Of a stretch of DNA of 46,343 nucleotides, positions 7,072 through 16,686 are shown piece after piece; positions within the stretch are counted from its first letter, which is position 1; each line of letters begins with the position of its first letter. The DNA comes from Clostridia bacterium. GTDB taxonomy: Bacteria > Bacillota > Clostridia > Oscillospirales > Acutalibacteraceae. Location of the stretch: the NCBI GenBank assembly GCA_017397125.1, contig JAFQKB010000049.1:1-46343 (forward strand), read 5' to 3'. The position numbers and the translations under genes were made by a program. Below the pieces are notes generated by a model, which worked only from the letters and a program-made list of their open reading frames with translations, was not told the DNA's origin and did not search any database.

Positions 7072-9210
7072 ATGGAAGCAAAAAAACTATTGCGCTACGG
7101 AGTCGAATTCACCCAGCGGTACCGCACCGCCACCGATAAATACACCCGGGAGGCCGCCTGCCTGGAGCTGCAGCTGCGGCACAGCCTGCTGCCCATGGAG
7201 CCCACGGATCTGGTGGCGGGACGCCACCGGCGCCTGCCCCTGGGCGTGCTGCCCCAAGAATTTTGGGGTTTGGGCTACTATATGGATGAGGCGGCCTTTG
7301 GTGCCCTGACCCGGGACGAGACCCTCTCCGCCCCGGAGCAGCAGCAGGCACAGGAGCTCATCCGCTTCTGGCACACCGAAAACACCCGCGCCAAGATCGT
7401 GGCCGCCTATCCGCCCGAATGGACGGAGGAATTTGCCTGTCAGGTGCCCTACACCACCCCCACCAACGGCTTTTTGCTGCACCGCATCAGCGGCATTCAG
7501 ATGGACCCCACCCGGCTGCTGCGGCTGGGCGTGGGAGGGCTCCTGGACCTGGTCCGGGAGAAAAGCACCGGTAATCCTGCCTTTTATGCCGGTGTTCAGC
7601 AGGCGCTGCTGCTATTGCGGGATGTGTGTCTGCGGTATGCCGATCAGGCGCAGCAGAATGGGCGTCCCGATCTGGAGGCGGACCTGCGCCACATCGCCTG
7701 GCAGCCCGCCGCAACCTTTCGCCAGGCGCTGCAGCTGGCCTATCTGTTTATGGTGGTGTCCGGCACCTGGAACTACGGCCGGATGGACCAATACCTGGGC
7801 GCCTATCTCCACCGGGATCTGGCGGCGGGCACCCTCACCGAGGAGGAGGCGCTGGACCTTCTGTCCGATCTGTGGTGCCGCATAGAGGAGCGCAACGACT
7901 ATTTCGACTCCCGGGTCATCCTGGGAGGCTGCGACCGGCCAAAGGGGGCGGACACCTTTGCCCTCTTGGCTATGGAGACCACCCGCCGCCGCCGCGGAGT
8001 GGTGCCCCAGCTGACCCTGCGGTGCTACACCGGCATGGACCGCCGCCTGTACGATACGGCCCTGGACGTGATCGGCGAGGGCACTACCTTCCCCATGCTG
8101 TACAATGACGACGTGAATATACCCGCCGTGATGGATGCCTTTGGGGTGGACGCGGCCACGGCCCAGGGCTACGTGCCCTTTGGCTGTGGGGAGTACGTGC
8201 TGTGCAATCAGAGCATCGGCACCCCCAGCGGCACCCTGCACACCCTCCACGTCCTCAACGAGCTGCTGTACGGCGACCGGGCGGAGGCGTTTCTGACCGC
8301 CGCCGATTTTGAAGAGCTGTACAACCGGTATCTGGACCGGATACGCCACCTGGCCCGCTATCAGGCGGCCCACCAAAAACTGGAGTACGACGTCTGCGGC
8401 CGAGAGTGTGCCTTTTTGTATTTCAGCATCGCCTTTGACGATTGCCTGGAGCGAGGGCTTGGTGTGCTGGAGGGCGGCCTGCGCCACCTGGGCGGCACCC
8501 TGGAGGTGTACGGCAACATCAACGCCGCCGACAGCCTCACCGCCATACGCCGGCTGGTATATCAGCAGCACACGGTCACCCCGGCCCGGATGGCCGAAGC
8601 GCTGAGAACCGACTTTGCGGGGCAGGAGCCCCTGCGCCGCCTGCTGCTGGACCAGCCCAAATACGGCAACGACCACCCGGAGGCGGATGAGATGACCGCC
8701 CGCCTGCACCGGGACGTGTGCACCATCGTCCGGGACTGCGCCCCTCAGACGGGACTGGACTCCTATCTGGTGGTGATCATCAACAACGAGCTCAACGCCG
8801 TATTCGGCACCGCCACCGGCGCCTCGGCCGACGGACGGCGGGCCGGGCAGTATATGGCCAACGGCAACAACCCCATGAGCGGCATGGACCAAAAGGGGGT
8901 CACCGCCCTGCTCAACTCCTTGGTTAAATTAGACACCCACGTCCACGCGGGCGCGGTGCAGAATATGCGCTTTTCCCGGGAGATGTTCACCACCCTGCGC
9001 CCCAAGCTAGAGGGGCTGCTCAACACCTATTTCCGCAGGGGCGGCGCCCAGAGTATGATCACGGTGCTCAGCCGCGGCGACCTGGAGGCGGCGCTCAAAG
9101 AGCCGGAAAAATACCGCAACCTGGTGGTGCGGGTGGGCGGCTTCAGCGCCCGGTTTGTGGACCTGCAGCCGGTGGTGCAGCAGGAGCTCATCCGTCGCAC
9201 ACTATACTAG
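7072..9210 (+). CDS. Glycyl radical enzyme 1 (PFL-like, C-x-E type)
   Basis: 712 residues. The active-site loop reads GYVPFGCGEY, with the radical Cys at 372 and Glu at 374. The glycyl radical site near the C terminus is RVGGFSARF, radical Gly690. A conserved GRE segment, GTATGASADGRRAG, precedes it. A Glu two residues after the Cys is known in glycyl radical eliminating lyases, dehydratases and decarboxylases (choline lyase, glycerol dehydratase, hydroxyphenylacetate decarboxylase), whereas pyruvate formate-lyase has two adjacent Cys. So it is probably not a pyruvate formate-lyase; the substrate is unknown. GGAGGTG precedes the ATG. It is the first gene of the operon and lies 16 bases before the activase. 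Confidence 0.9.
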   Translation: MEAKKLLRYGVEFTQRYRTATDKYTREAACLELQLRHSLLPMEPTDLVAGRHRRLPLGVLPQEFWGLGYYMDEAAFGALTRDETLSAPEQQQAQELIRFWHTENTRAKIVAAYPPEWTEEFACQVPYTTPTNGFLLHRISGIQMDPTRLLRLGVGGLLDLVREKSTGNPAFYAGVQQALLLLRDVCLRYADQAQQNGRPDLEADLRHIAWQPAATFRQALQLAYLFMVVSGTWNYGRMDQYLGAYLHRDLAAGTLTEEEALDLLSDLWCRIEERNDYFDSRVILGGCDRPKGADTFALLAMETTRRRRGVVPQLTLRCYTGMDRRLYDTALDVIGEGTTFPMLYNDDVNIPAVMDAFGVDAATAQGYVPFGCGEYVLCNQSIGTPSGTLHTLHVLNELLYGDRAEAFLTAADFEELYNRYLDRIRHLARYQAAHQKLEYDVCGRECAFLYFSIAFDDCLERGLGVLEGGLRHLGGTLEVYGNINAADSLTAIRRLVYQQHTVTPARMAEALRTDFAGQEPLRRLLLDQPKYGNDHPEADEMTARLHRDVCTIVRDCAPQTGLDSYLVVIINNELNAVFGTATGASADGRRAGQYMANGNNPMSGMDQKGVTALLNSLVKLDTHVHAGAVQNMRFSREMFTTLRPKLEGLLNTYFRRGGAQSMITVLSRGDLEAALKEPEKYRNLVVRVGGFSARFVDLQPVVQQELIRRTLY

Positions 9211-9226
9211 ATAAGGAAAGGAGCGG

Positions 9227-10006
9227 ATGTCTGTGGCGATCATCTTTGATATAGAGCGGAGCGCTATGCACGACGGCCCCGGCATCCGCACCGTGGTATT
9301 CTTTAAGGGCTGCCCCCTGCGCTGCCGATGGTGCCACAACCCGGAGAGCTGGGCCTTTGCGCCCCAAGAGATGTATTATCCCGAAAAGTGCATCGGCTGC
9401 GGCCGGTGCGCCGAGGGATGCTACACCGGCGCCCGGCAGCTATGCGGGCAGGACATGACCGTGGAGCAGGTGATGGCGCCCATCCTGGCGGACAAGCCCT
9501 ATTACGGCGCCGAGGGCGGCGTCACCCTGTCCGGCGGCGAGCCCCAATGCCAGCCGGAGTTTCTCAACGCGCTGGTGGACGCCTGCCGGGCAGAGGGGAT
9601 CCACACCGCCATCGAAACCTCTATGGCGGTGTACCACCCGGAGATCCTGCAAAAGCTGGATCTCATCATGGCGGACGTCAAGATATGGGACGACCGCCTC
9701 CACCAGCAATACGTGGGGGCCAGCAACCGCCCCATACAGGAGCATATCCGCCGGGCGGACGGGCTGGGAGTGCCCCTGCTCATCCGCACCCCGGTCATCC
9801 CCGGGGTCAACGACACCGAAGCGGAGATCACCGCCATCCGGGATTTTGCCCGGTCCTTAAAGAACGTGGTCGGCTACGAGCTGCTGCCCTATCACCCCTT
9901 TGGGGAGGATAAGTGGCAGGCACTGGGGCGGGAGCCGGTGCGGTTTTCGGTGCCCACCACCGAACAGATGCAAGCCCTGCGGGCCTGCGCTGTACTTAAC
10001 AAATAG
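9227..10006 (+). CDS. Glycyl radical enzyme activase (radical SAM)
   Basis: 259 residues. The radical SAM cluster is Cys29-x3-Cys33-x2-Cys36 (GCPLRCRWCHN), preceded by HDGPGIRTVVFFKG, the PFL-activase signature. A second cluster motif, Cys55-x2-Cys58-x2-Cys61-x3-Cys65, gives one extra 4Fe-4S site, the short single-cluster form of the GRE activase insert. The glycine-rich SAM-binding stretch TLSGGEPQ is present. It abstracts a hydrogen from the glycyl site of a partner enzyme. It lies between the two glycyl radical enzymes and is the only activase here, so it may serve both. Confidence 0.93.
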   Translation: MSVAIIFDIERSAMHDGPGIRTVVFFKGCPLRCRWCHNPESWAFAPQEMYYPEKCIGCGRCAEGCYTGARQLCGQDMTVEQVMAPILADKPYYGAEGGVTLSGGEPQCQPEFLNALVDACRAEGIHTAIETSMAVYHPEILQKLDLIMADVKIWDDRLHQQYVGASNRPIQEHIRRADGLGVPLLIRTPVIPGVNDTEAEITAIRDFARSLKNVVGYELLPYHPFGEDKWQALGREPVRFSVPTTEQMQALRACAVLNK

Positions 10007-10028
10007 ACTTATAGAAAGGACAACGCCG

Positions 10029-12242
10029 ATGCTGACCTACGCCGATCGATTGGCGGCTATGCGCCGCACCAAGCTGGAACACACCCAACAAAAGTTGCAG
10101 CAGAACGGCTGCGCGGATATGGACGATTTCGGCACGGTGCCCCTGCCGCCGGATTATCACGTAGAGCCCTGGTACAACAGCCGCAACGGCAGCTTTTACG
10201 GCTACGACGGTATGGCGGAGAACTTCTGCCGGGTGCTGGCTGCCCATCCACCCTATGTGGACCCCATGGAGCCCCTGTGTGGGCGGTGGCGGGATATGCT
10301 GGTCAACTACCGGGGCAACCTGCTCTTTCGTCCCGAATGGATGAAGCAGGACGCCTCCCAGCGGGACTTTGACCAAGAGGTGACCAGCCAATGGAGCAAG
10401 TGCTGGGACGAGGAGCGATTCCCCTACGACCATCTCAAACCCTATCAGGAGATGTACAACATCTCCTCCGGCATCGACAGCGACGCCCATCTGTGCTGCG
10501 ACTACCGCATCGGCCTTTCTTTGGGCTTCGGCGGTCTGCTGGATAAGATCCGCCACTACCGTACCGTCAACCCGGACAAGACCGCCTTTTACGACGCAGA
10601 GGAACGGGTGGTGCGGGCCATTATGGACTACATCCAGCGCCATATCGACGCCATCGAAGCCCTGATCCCCCAGCAGACCGACCCCGTGCTACGGGACAGC
10701 CTAGAGGAAATGCTGGTGGTCAACCGCCACATCCTCACCCAGCCGCCACGCACCCTCCACGAGGCCTGCCAATGGGTGGCTCACTTCAACTGTGCATCCC
10801 GGGTGTATACTCGGGATGGAGCCGGATTCCAGCTGGATACCATCCTGCTCCCCTATTACGAAAACGACCGAGCCGCCGGCATACTGGACGACGAAAAAGT
10901 GAAATTTCTGCTAGCCTCCCTGCTGCTCAACGATCCCCACTACTATCAGCTCTCCGGCGTGGACGCCGCAGGCAACGACCTGACCAATCACCTGTCCTAT
11001 CTGGTGCTGGAGGCGGCAGACGCCATCAACGTGTCCCTCAATCTCACCGTCCGAGTTCACGACAATTGTGACCCCGCCTTCCTCCGCCGGGCGGTGGAAT
11101 ATCTGTTCAAAAACAAAAACGGCTGGCCCCGCTTCTGCGGCGACCAGGCGCTGACCGAGGGCTATATGCGCAACGGTTACTCTCTGCAGGACGCCAACGA
11201 GCGCATCGCCGTGGGGTGCAACTGGATGTGCGTCCCCGGCAAAGAGTTCCCTATGAACGACGTGGTCAAGATCAACATCGCCAAGGTGCTGGAGCAGGCA
11301 CTCCGGGACCTGCGGCGGGAGCCGGATCCTTCGGCAGAGCGGCTGTTTGAACTATACGAAACCCACCTCAAGAAAGCCGTCGAGATCACGGCGGCGGGGA
11401 TCAATCTGCACATCGATCATCAGTGGGAGGTCACCCCGGAGCTGGTGATGAATCTGATGATGCAGAACACCCTCGAACAGGGTCTGGACATTTCCCAATG
11501 CGCCGAACTCTATTCCATCGGCGTGGACGGTGCCGGTCTGGCGGTGGTGGCGGATTCCTTCGGCGCCATCGAAACCCGCATCGAACAGGAAAGCGTGCTG
11601 ACCTGGGAGCAGCTTTTTGCCGCGCTGGAGGACAATTTTGCCGACCAGCGGATCCAGGCTATGCTGCAGTCCGCCCCCCGCTACTGTCAGGGCGGCACCG
11701 TATCCGATCGATGGGCGGTGCGGCTGACCGACAGCTGGGTGCGCCACATCAAGGCACAGCCCATGCCGGCCGGACGGCAGCTCATACCCGGCTGGTTTTC
11801 CTGGGCACTGACCCTGGAATACGGTGCGGCGGTGGGGGCCACACCTAACGGGCGACGGGCAGGAGAACCCATCTCCCACGGCGCCAATCCCAACCCCGGT
11901 TTCCGTCGGGATGGGGCGGTGACCGCCCAGGCCAACGGCATCGCCGCCGTGCAATGCCGCCACGGCAACACCGCGCCGCTACAGTTGGAGTTTGACCCCG
12001 GCATCACCGCCGAGGAAGGAGGCGTGGACCGGGTGCTGGAGCTGATCCAGGCCCATTTCCGCCAGGGCGGCACCCTCATCAACATCAACGTACTGGATAA
12101 GGACACCCTGCTGGACGCCCACGCCCACCCGGAACGGCATCCGGATCTGGTGGTGCGGGTAACCGGCTTTACTGCCTATTTTGCCAGTCTGTCTCCAGCC
12201 TTTCGCCAACTGGTGGTGGACCGGTTTCTCACCGATTCGTAA
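10029..12242 (+). CDS. Glycyl radical enzyme 2 (PFL-like, C-N-W type)
   Basis: 737 residues from ATG 10029 (AAAGGA upstream; upstream in-frame starts would overlap the activase). The active-site loop is IAVGCNWMC, placing the likely radical Cys at 397, followed by Asn398 and Trp399 with another Cys at 401. The glycyl site is RVTGFTAYF, radical Gly713. The GATPNGRRAG segment common to the superfamily is present. Unlike its neighbour it lacks the C-x-E pair, so the chemistry or substrate should differ. No known GRE class can be assigned with confidence. The next gene starts 58 bases later, with only a weak stem (AACGGCC/GG-CCGTT, 12241-12260) between. Confidence 0.88.
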   Translation: MLTYADRLAAMRRTKLEHTQQKLQQNGCADMDDFGTVPLPPDYHVEPWYNSRNGSFYGYDGMAENFCRVLAAHPPYVDPMEPLCGRWRDMLVNYRGNLLFRPEWMKQDASQRDFDQEVTSQWSKCWDEERFPYDHLKPYQEMYNISSGIDSDAHLCCDYRIGLSLGFGGLLDKIRHYRTVNPDKTAFYDAEERVVRAIMDYIQRHIDAIEALIPQQTDPVLRDSLEEMLVVNRHILTQPPRTLHEACQWVAHFNCASRVYTRDGAGFQLDTILLPYYENDRAAGILDDEKVKFLLASLLLNDPHYYQLSGVDAAGNDLTNHLSYLVLEAADAINVSLNLTVRVHDNCDPAFLRRAVEYLFKNKNGWPRFCGDQALTEGYMRNGYSLQDANERIAVGCNWMCVPGKEFPMNDVVKINIAKVLEQALRDLRREPDPSAERLFELYETHLKKAVEITAAGINLHIDHQWEVTPELVMNLMMQNTLEQGLDISQCAELYSIGVDGAGLAVVADSFGAIETRIEQESVLTWEQLFAALEDNFADQRIQAMLQSAPRYCQGGTVSDRWAVRLTDSWVRHIKAQPMPAGRQLIPGWFSWALTLEYGAAVGATPNGRRAGEPISHGANPNPGFRRDGAVTAQANGIAAVQCRHGNTAPLQLEFDPGITAEEGGVDRVLELIQAHFRQGGTLININVLDKDTLLDAHAHPERHPDLVVRVTGFTAYFASLSPAFRQLVVDRFLTDS

Positions 12243-12300
12243 CGGCCTTTTCGGTCCGTTTCAAGATATGAGTCTACATAAGAAAGGAAGCGTATACATC

Positions 12301-14295
12301 ATGAGCAAGATACGTATGAAAGTGCTTGTGCCGATCCTGTGCTGCGGGGCGCTGCTGTGCAGCGTGCTGGGTACCCTGATGGTGGCCGGCGGGGTCACCG
12401 CCATCCGGCAGGATCAGCCCACCGGCGTGGACGCCATCCTGGAGCGGGACGGATACCTGGAGGGTGTCTGGTACCCCTGGCTGACCCACCACAATCTGGG
12501 CCACGGCCTCACCTCCAACGAGCTGATGGTAAAGTACGTGGGCGATACCTGGAGCACGGTGGGCATCGAGCAGTACGGCACCACCAGCATCTACCGGGAG
12601 ATCTACAACCTCCGGGCCCTGGGCTTTAACATCCTGGGTTATGAGGGCTCCATCTACGGCGAAGGGGTCATCTACGACGACTACGGCAACGTACTGGGCA
12701 TTAAGGAGGAATACCTCAACAACGTCCGGCTGCTGCTAGACATCTGCCGGGCGGCCAAAATGTCGGTGCTGTGGACCGTCTGCTGCCACTCCACCACCCT
12801 CAACGACTATTACGAGGACGGCAAGTATGCGTGGGACGTGATCTCCCAGGCCTATGCCAACCCCGCGGTGGCCGACCAGTACGCAGAAAACTTTGTGGCA
12901 CCTCTGTGCGACGTGCTGGCGGAGTATCCGGACGTGGTGGTGATGGTGGCCGCCACCTCCGAGGCGGAGAACGAGATCAACGACAGCTCCATCGGCAACC
13001 ATTTTGAAGACATCCGCCTGCTCTACGGCGTGGACCAGGACGCCATGCTGTATTTCATTAAGCAGATCAACGACACCGTGGCCGAAAAGCTGCCGAACGT
13101 GGAACGCACCCTCTGCTCCAATTCCAGCGATATGACCATCTACAAGGATATTGAGTTCACCTATCTGGGGCGGCAGATCTACAACTACGCCGGCAACAGC
13201 TTTGATATCGGCGATATGAAGGCGGACCGGCCGATGATCGTATCCGAGTTTGGTCTGGGTGACCGCACCACGGTGACCGATGAGGCCCTCACCATCCTGC
13301 AAATGACCTTCCGGGACAATTTCCAGGCCGACGGGTATAAAGGCTGGATATACTGGTGCTGGACCCCCAATACCGGCGGCGGCCCCCACGACCTGCTGAA
13401 CAAAAATCCGCTGAACACTACGGATTTCCGCGCCTTTGCCTACACCCTGCATTATTATATTGAGGAATACCGCAACGAGCACCGGGGCGTGGAAACGGTG
13501 CTGGATGCGCCGGTTCTGTTCTGCAATACCGGCTCCGGCACGGTGGAGTGGATCTCCTCCCGCCAGGCCACGGCGCTGGATCTGCTGCGCTCCACAGACG
13601 GCGGCCAGACCTGGGTCAAGCTGCTGGATCGGGTAAGCCCCTACGACTATGAGAGCGACTTTAAGGGCGCCTACGTAGACCAGGAGATCGCCCAAAAGAC
13701 CGACGGCGGCAAGGTGATGTACAAGATGGTCGCCTACGACGACGAGGGCAACCGGGCCGACTCCGAGATCGGCAACGAGGCCACCATCCTGGGGCCGGCG
13801 GTGGATCTGATGGTCAACGGCAGCTTTGAGAACGGCCTGGACGGCTGGACCGATTGGGGCACCAACGGCGACCAGTTCTACGGCGCCGCCCTCAAGACCG
13901 ATCTGGCCCCCGACGGCGACTACGTGCTGGACTTTAAGTACACCACCAACGACTGGTACGGCCTGTGCAACGGCGGCATCGAGGTCAAGCCCAACACCAA
14001 TTATAAGGTCACCTATCAGTATTATCTGTGCGACGACGCCACCTCCAAATCCGGCTACTGCTTTATCCGCGGGCTGGGTGCGGACGACAGCGGCAACGGC
14101 CTGGGCGATATCAATGACGAGGTGCTGGCCAGCGCCTACCTCAACAAGGGTACTGTCGAAAACATCAATGGCAAATGGGTGACCGAAGAGATTATCTTCC
14201 GTACCAACGAGGGCACCAAGCTGGGCATTGATTTCCGTGTGATCAAGGGTGTGCATTTCTATATCGACAACGTCACCCTGACCGAAGTGCGATAA
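12301..14295 (+). CDS. Secreted clan GH-A-like glycosidase with Fn3-like and CBM domains
   Basis: 664 residues. A hydrophobic N-terminal signal (~residues 6-33) is followed by a TIM-barrel-like domain to ~400. Two acidic motifs are spaced 95 residues apart: SEAENEIND (Glu221, candidate acid/base) and IVSEFG (Glu316, candidate nucleophile). WCWTPN near 360 resembles the strand-8 Trp region. An Fn3-like domain (~405-495, DLLRSTDGGQTW) and one jelly-roll CBM-like domain (~500-664, LMVNGSFENGLDGW) follow. There are no wall-binding repeats, unlike its three paralogues. It follows the GRE genes and is 15 bases from the next gene. Family and substrate are inferred only. Confidence 0.72.
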   Translation: MSKIRMKVLVPILCCGALLCSVLGTLMVAGGVTAIRQDQPTGVDAILERDGYLEGVWYPWLTHHNLGHGLTSNELMVKYVGDTWSTVGIEQYGTTSIYREIYNLRALGFNILGYEGSIYGEGVIYDDYGNVLGIKEEYLNNVRLLLDICRAAKMSVLWTVCCHSTTLNDYYEDGKYAWDVISQAYANPAVADQYAENFVAPLCDVLAEYPDVVVMVAATSEAENEINDSSIGNHFEDIRLLYGVDQDAMLYFIKQINDTVAEKLPNVERTLCSNSSDMTIYKDIEFTYLGRQIYNYAGNSFDIGDMKADRPMIVSEFGLGDRTTVTDEALTILQMTFRDNFQADGYKGWIYWCWTPNTGGGPHDLLNKNPLNTTDFRAFAYTLHYYIEEYRNEHRGVETVLDAPVLFCNTGSGTVEWISSRQATALDLLRSTDGGQTWVKLLDRVSPYDYESDFKGAYVDQEIAQKTDGGKVMYKMVAYDDEGNRADSEIGNEATILGPAVDLMVNGSFENGLDGWTDWGTNGDQFYGAALKTDLAPDGDYVLDFKYTTNDWYGLCNGGIEVKPNTNYKVTYQYYLCDDATSKSGYCFIRGLGADDSGNGLGDINDEVLASAYLNKGTVENINGKWVTEEIIFRTNEGTKLGIDFRVIKGVHFYIDNVTLTEVR

Positions 14296-14310
14296 AGGAG
14301 GGAGAACGTC

Positions 14311-16653
14311 ATGAAACGATCTGTAAAACACCTGTTCATTCTGATGGCGGCGGTGATGCTCATAGCCGCACTCCCTCTGTGCACCCCGGCGCAGGCGGAG
14401 CCTATGGCGGCGCTGGCCCCTGCCGCCCGATCGGTAAAGGCCAGCAACTGGGTGCTCAACGGCGATTTTGAGACCGGCAACCTGGATAACTGGAGCGCCT
14501 GGCAGGGCACCGCCGTATCCGAAGACGCGGCCGCCGGCGGCAACTACGGCGTCCACCTGACCGGCAACGGCAGCTGGGGCGGTATGCTGCGCCAGGACGT
14601 GACGGTGCAAAAAGGCACCACCTACGTGATCACGTTCTGGGCCAAGGTGAATGCAGTGGGCGCCAACCTGCTGTTCTTCGGTGCCTCCACCGACACCCGC
14701 TATGCGCCGGCCCAGGGCAGTAACGACCTGTGGATCTCCAACACCTCCTGGAAAAAGCTGACCTACACCGTCACCCCCACCGACGACACCAAAATGGCCA
14801 TCAACTTCAGCGGTGGCGGCACCAACACGGCCGAGTCGGTGTACATCGACGAGATCACCATGTATCCCGAGGGGACCGAGCCGGACCAGCCCGATCTGCC
14901 GCCGGCAGAGCCGCTGACCCTGCTCTCCTTCGGCGTGGTCAACAACCGCCCCATGACCGAGAGCAAAAATCGCATCGACAACGGCAGCTTTGAGACCGCC
15001 GCCAGCGCCCAATGGGCAGTGGACACCTTCCTATCGGACCGGGTGTCGGTGGTGCGGGACAGCACCACCCCCGACGGCCAGCAGGCCCTCTTCTTCAACA
15101 CCTCCGGCACCACCGAGCCGGAGTGGCACGTCTTCTGGGTGGAGGTGGAGAAGAACACCAACTACACCTTCTCTGCCTGGCTGAAGGGCTCCTTCCTCTC
15201 CGCCGACAGCGTGGGACGGGCCACCATCGGCGTCATAGACCCCAATAACAAAAAATTCCTCACCATGCCCGAGAAGAACCGGGACGTGGCCGGCGGTATG
15301 TTCTCCACCAACATGCGCCAGCTGGTGCCCACCGCCTGGGACGGCCGCTGGCACCTGCGCTCGGTCACCTTTAACACCGAGGAGAAGACCACGGTGGGCA
15401 TCGCTCTGTACGGCTACGGCACCGAATTGTGGGTGGACGGCCTGGCCCTCTTTGAGGTGGGGGACGGCAAAAAGTACACCAGCGACACTATGAACGCGAT
15501 GATCTCCCCCACGGCGGAGGAGCATAAGATCGTCTGCGCCCCCGCCGACAGCCTGATCCAAAACGCCACCATGGAGGATACGGCGTCTACCTTCTGGCAG
15601 ACGGGCAACGGCTGGCAGAACGGGTTTATGGGCTTTGCAGACAACCAGTACGAATACGGTCGCTCCCTGATGTACACCGGCAGCGAAAACGCCTACGGTC
15701 TGCACTACATCCGGTGGATCGACGTAAAGCCCCATACCCGCTACACCTTCTCCGCGGACGTAAAGATCCTGCAGGACGGCGCCGGTATGCTGACACTGGT
15801 GGATGGCAAGCTACGCAGCTGCACCAACTTTATGGAGATTTCCTTCTCCTCAGAGGATTTCGGCGCCGACTGGTTCTCTCTGTGCTTCACCTTTGACACC
15901 GATGCCTTTGACGTCATCGGCATCGGCGTGTGCGACCTGGGCGGCCGGGCGCTGATCGATAACGTCCGTCTGTTTGAAGCCGAGGACGGCGCCCCCGGCG
16001 AGGACACCTTTGTGGCCCGGGCGGACGGCTGGTATCAGGAAAACGGCCAGTGGGCCTATTACGAGAACGGACGCAAGGTCAAAGCCGCCTGGAAAAAAGA
16101 CAGCGTCGGCTGGTGCTATCTGGATGCGGACGGCTATATGGCCATCAACCAGTGGATCATGGACAGCGTCGGCTGGTGTTACGTAGGCGGTGACGGCTAC
16201 TGCGTCACCAATAAGTGGGTCGCTGACTCCGTTGGCTGGTGCTATCTGGACGGTAGCGGCCGGATGGTCACCAACAAGTGGATCATGGACAGCGTCGGCT
16301 GGTGCTATGTTGGCGGCGACGGCTATTGCGTCACCAACAAGTGGGTGGCGGACAGCAAGGGCTGGTGCTATCTGGACGGTAACGGCCGCATGGCCACCAA
16401 CCAATGGATCGCCGACAGCAAGGGTTGGTGCTACGTGGACGGCAGCGGCTACTGCGTCACCAACCAGTGGGTCAAGGATTCCAAGGGCTGGTGCTATCTG
16501 GACGGCGACGGCCGGATGGTGTACAGCCGGTGGGTGGACCACGGCGGCAAGCGGTACTATATCAACGCCAGCGGCTATATGGTCACCGGCAAGCAGACCA
16601 TCGGCGGCAAACAATACACCTTTGACGCCTCCGGCGCGTGTATCTCCGGCTGA
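14311..16653 (+). CDS. Secreted CBM protein with wall-binding repeats, no catalytic domain
   Basis: 780 residues. A signal peptide ends near residue 29 (CTPAQA). Three jelly-roll CBM-like domains follow: ~45-195 (NGDFETGNLDNWSAW), ~208-390 (LLSFGVVNNRP to DGLALFE) and ~400-560 (NATMEDTASTFW to IDNVRLFE). Residues ~575-780 are choline/glucan-binding-like repeats that would hold the protein on the wall. The second and third CBM-like domains and the repeats match the C-terminal half of the three fused paralogues. Together with the gene at 12301 it therefore looks like a split version of those. AAAGGAGGG precedes the ATG. A terminator at 16687 closes the unit. Confidence 0.82.
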   Translation: MKRSVKHLFILMAAVMLIAALPLCTPAQAEPMAALAPAARSVKASNWVLNGDFETGNLDNWSAWQGTAVSEDAAAGGNYGVHLTGNGSWGGMLRQDVTVQKGTTYVITFWAKVNAVGANLLFFGASTDTRYAPAQGSNDLWISNTSWKKLTYTVTPTDDTKMAINFSGGGTNTAESVYIDEITMYPEGTEPDQPDLPPAEPLTLLSFGVVNNRPMTESKNRIDNGSFETAASAQWAVDTFLSDRVSVVRDSTTPDGQQALFFNTSGTTEPEWHVFWVEVEKNTNYTFSAWLKGSFLSADSVGRATIGVIDPNNKKFLTMPEKNRDVAGGMFSTNMRQLVPTAWDGRWHLRSVTFNTEEKTTVGIALYGYGTELWVDGLALFEVGDGKKYTSDTMNAMISPTAEEHKIVCAPADSLIQNATMEDTASTFWQTGNGWQNGFMGFADNQYEYGRSLMYTGSENAYGLHYIRWIDVKPHTRYTFSADVKILQDGAGMLTLVDGKLRSCTNFMEISFSSEDFGADWFSLCFTFDTDAFDVIGIGVCDLGGRALIDNVRLFEAEDGAPGEDTFVARADGWYQENGQWAYYENGRKVKAAWKKDSVGWCYLDADGYMAINQWIMDSVGWCYVGGDGYCVTNKWVADSVGWCYLDGSGRMVTNKWIMDSVGWCYVGGDGYCVTNKWVADSKGWCYLDGNGRMATNQWIADSKGWCYVDGSGYCVTNQWVKDSKGWCYLDGDGRMVYSRWVDHGGKRYYINASGYMVTGKQTIGGKQYTFDASGACISG
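16090..16530 (+). repeat. Wall-binding repeat array 1 (7 x 63 bases)
   Basis: Seven in-frame 63-base units, each counted from one conserved Trp codon to the next. They alternate between a GWCYLD type with one Cys and a GWCYVG..GYC type with two Cys, in the order LVLVLVL. Ten Cys in total. Confidence 0.9.
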
Positions 16654-16686
16654 TCCTACCGAAATAAAACAAGCAAAAGCACCGCA

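Noticed and set aside
9900-10028. Upstream start for glycyl radical enzyme 2
   Set aside because: It would overlap the end of the activase by about 100 bases in another frame and lacks a ribosome site; ATG 10029 has AAAGGA at good spacing and a start typical of the family.
12241-12260. Possible terminator between glycyl radical enzyme 2 and the secreted glycosidase
   Set aside because: The stem is short with a bulge and is followed by only TTTC; it may reduce but should not stop transcription.
12181-12300. Upstream start for the secreted glycosidase inside the end of glycyl radical enzyme 2
   Set aside because: Only ATG 12301 puts a signal peptide at the N terminus.
12736-15012. Very long minus-strand open frame (758 codons) opposite the secreted genes, and similar long antisense frames at 22775-24463 and 36775-38754
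   Set aside because: The predicted proteins are rich in His, Gly, Val and Gln with no domains, lack ribosome sites, and mirror the high GC third positions of the real plus-strand genes. They are frame shadows.
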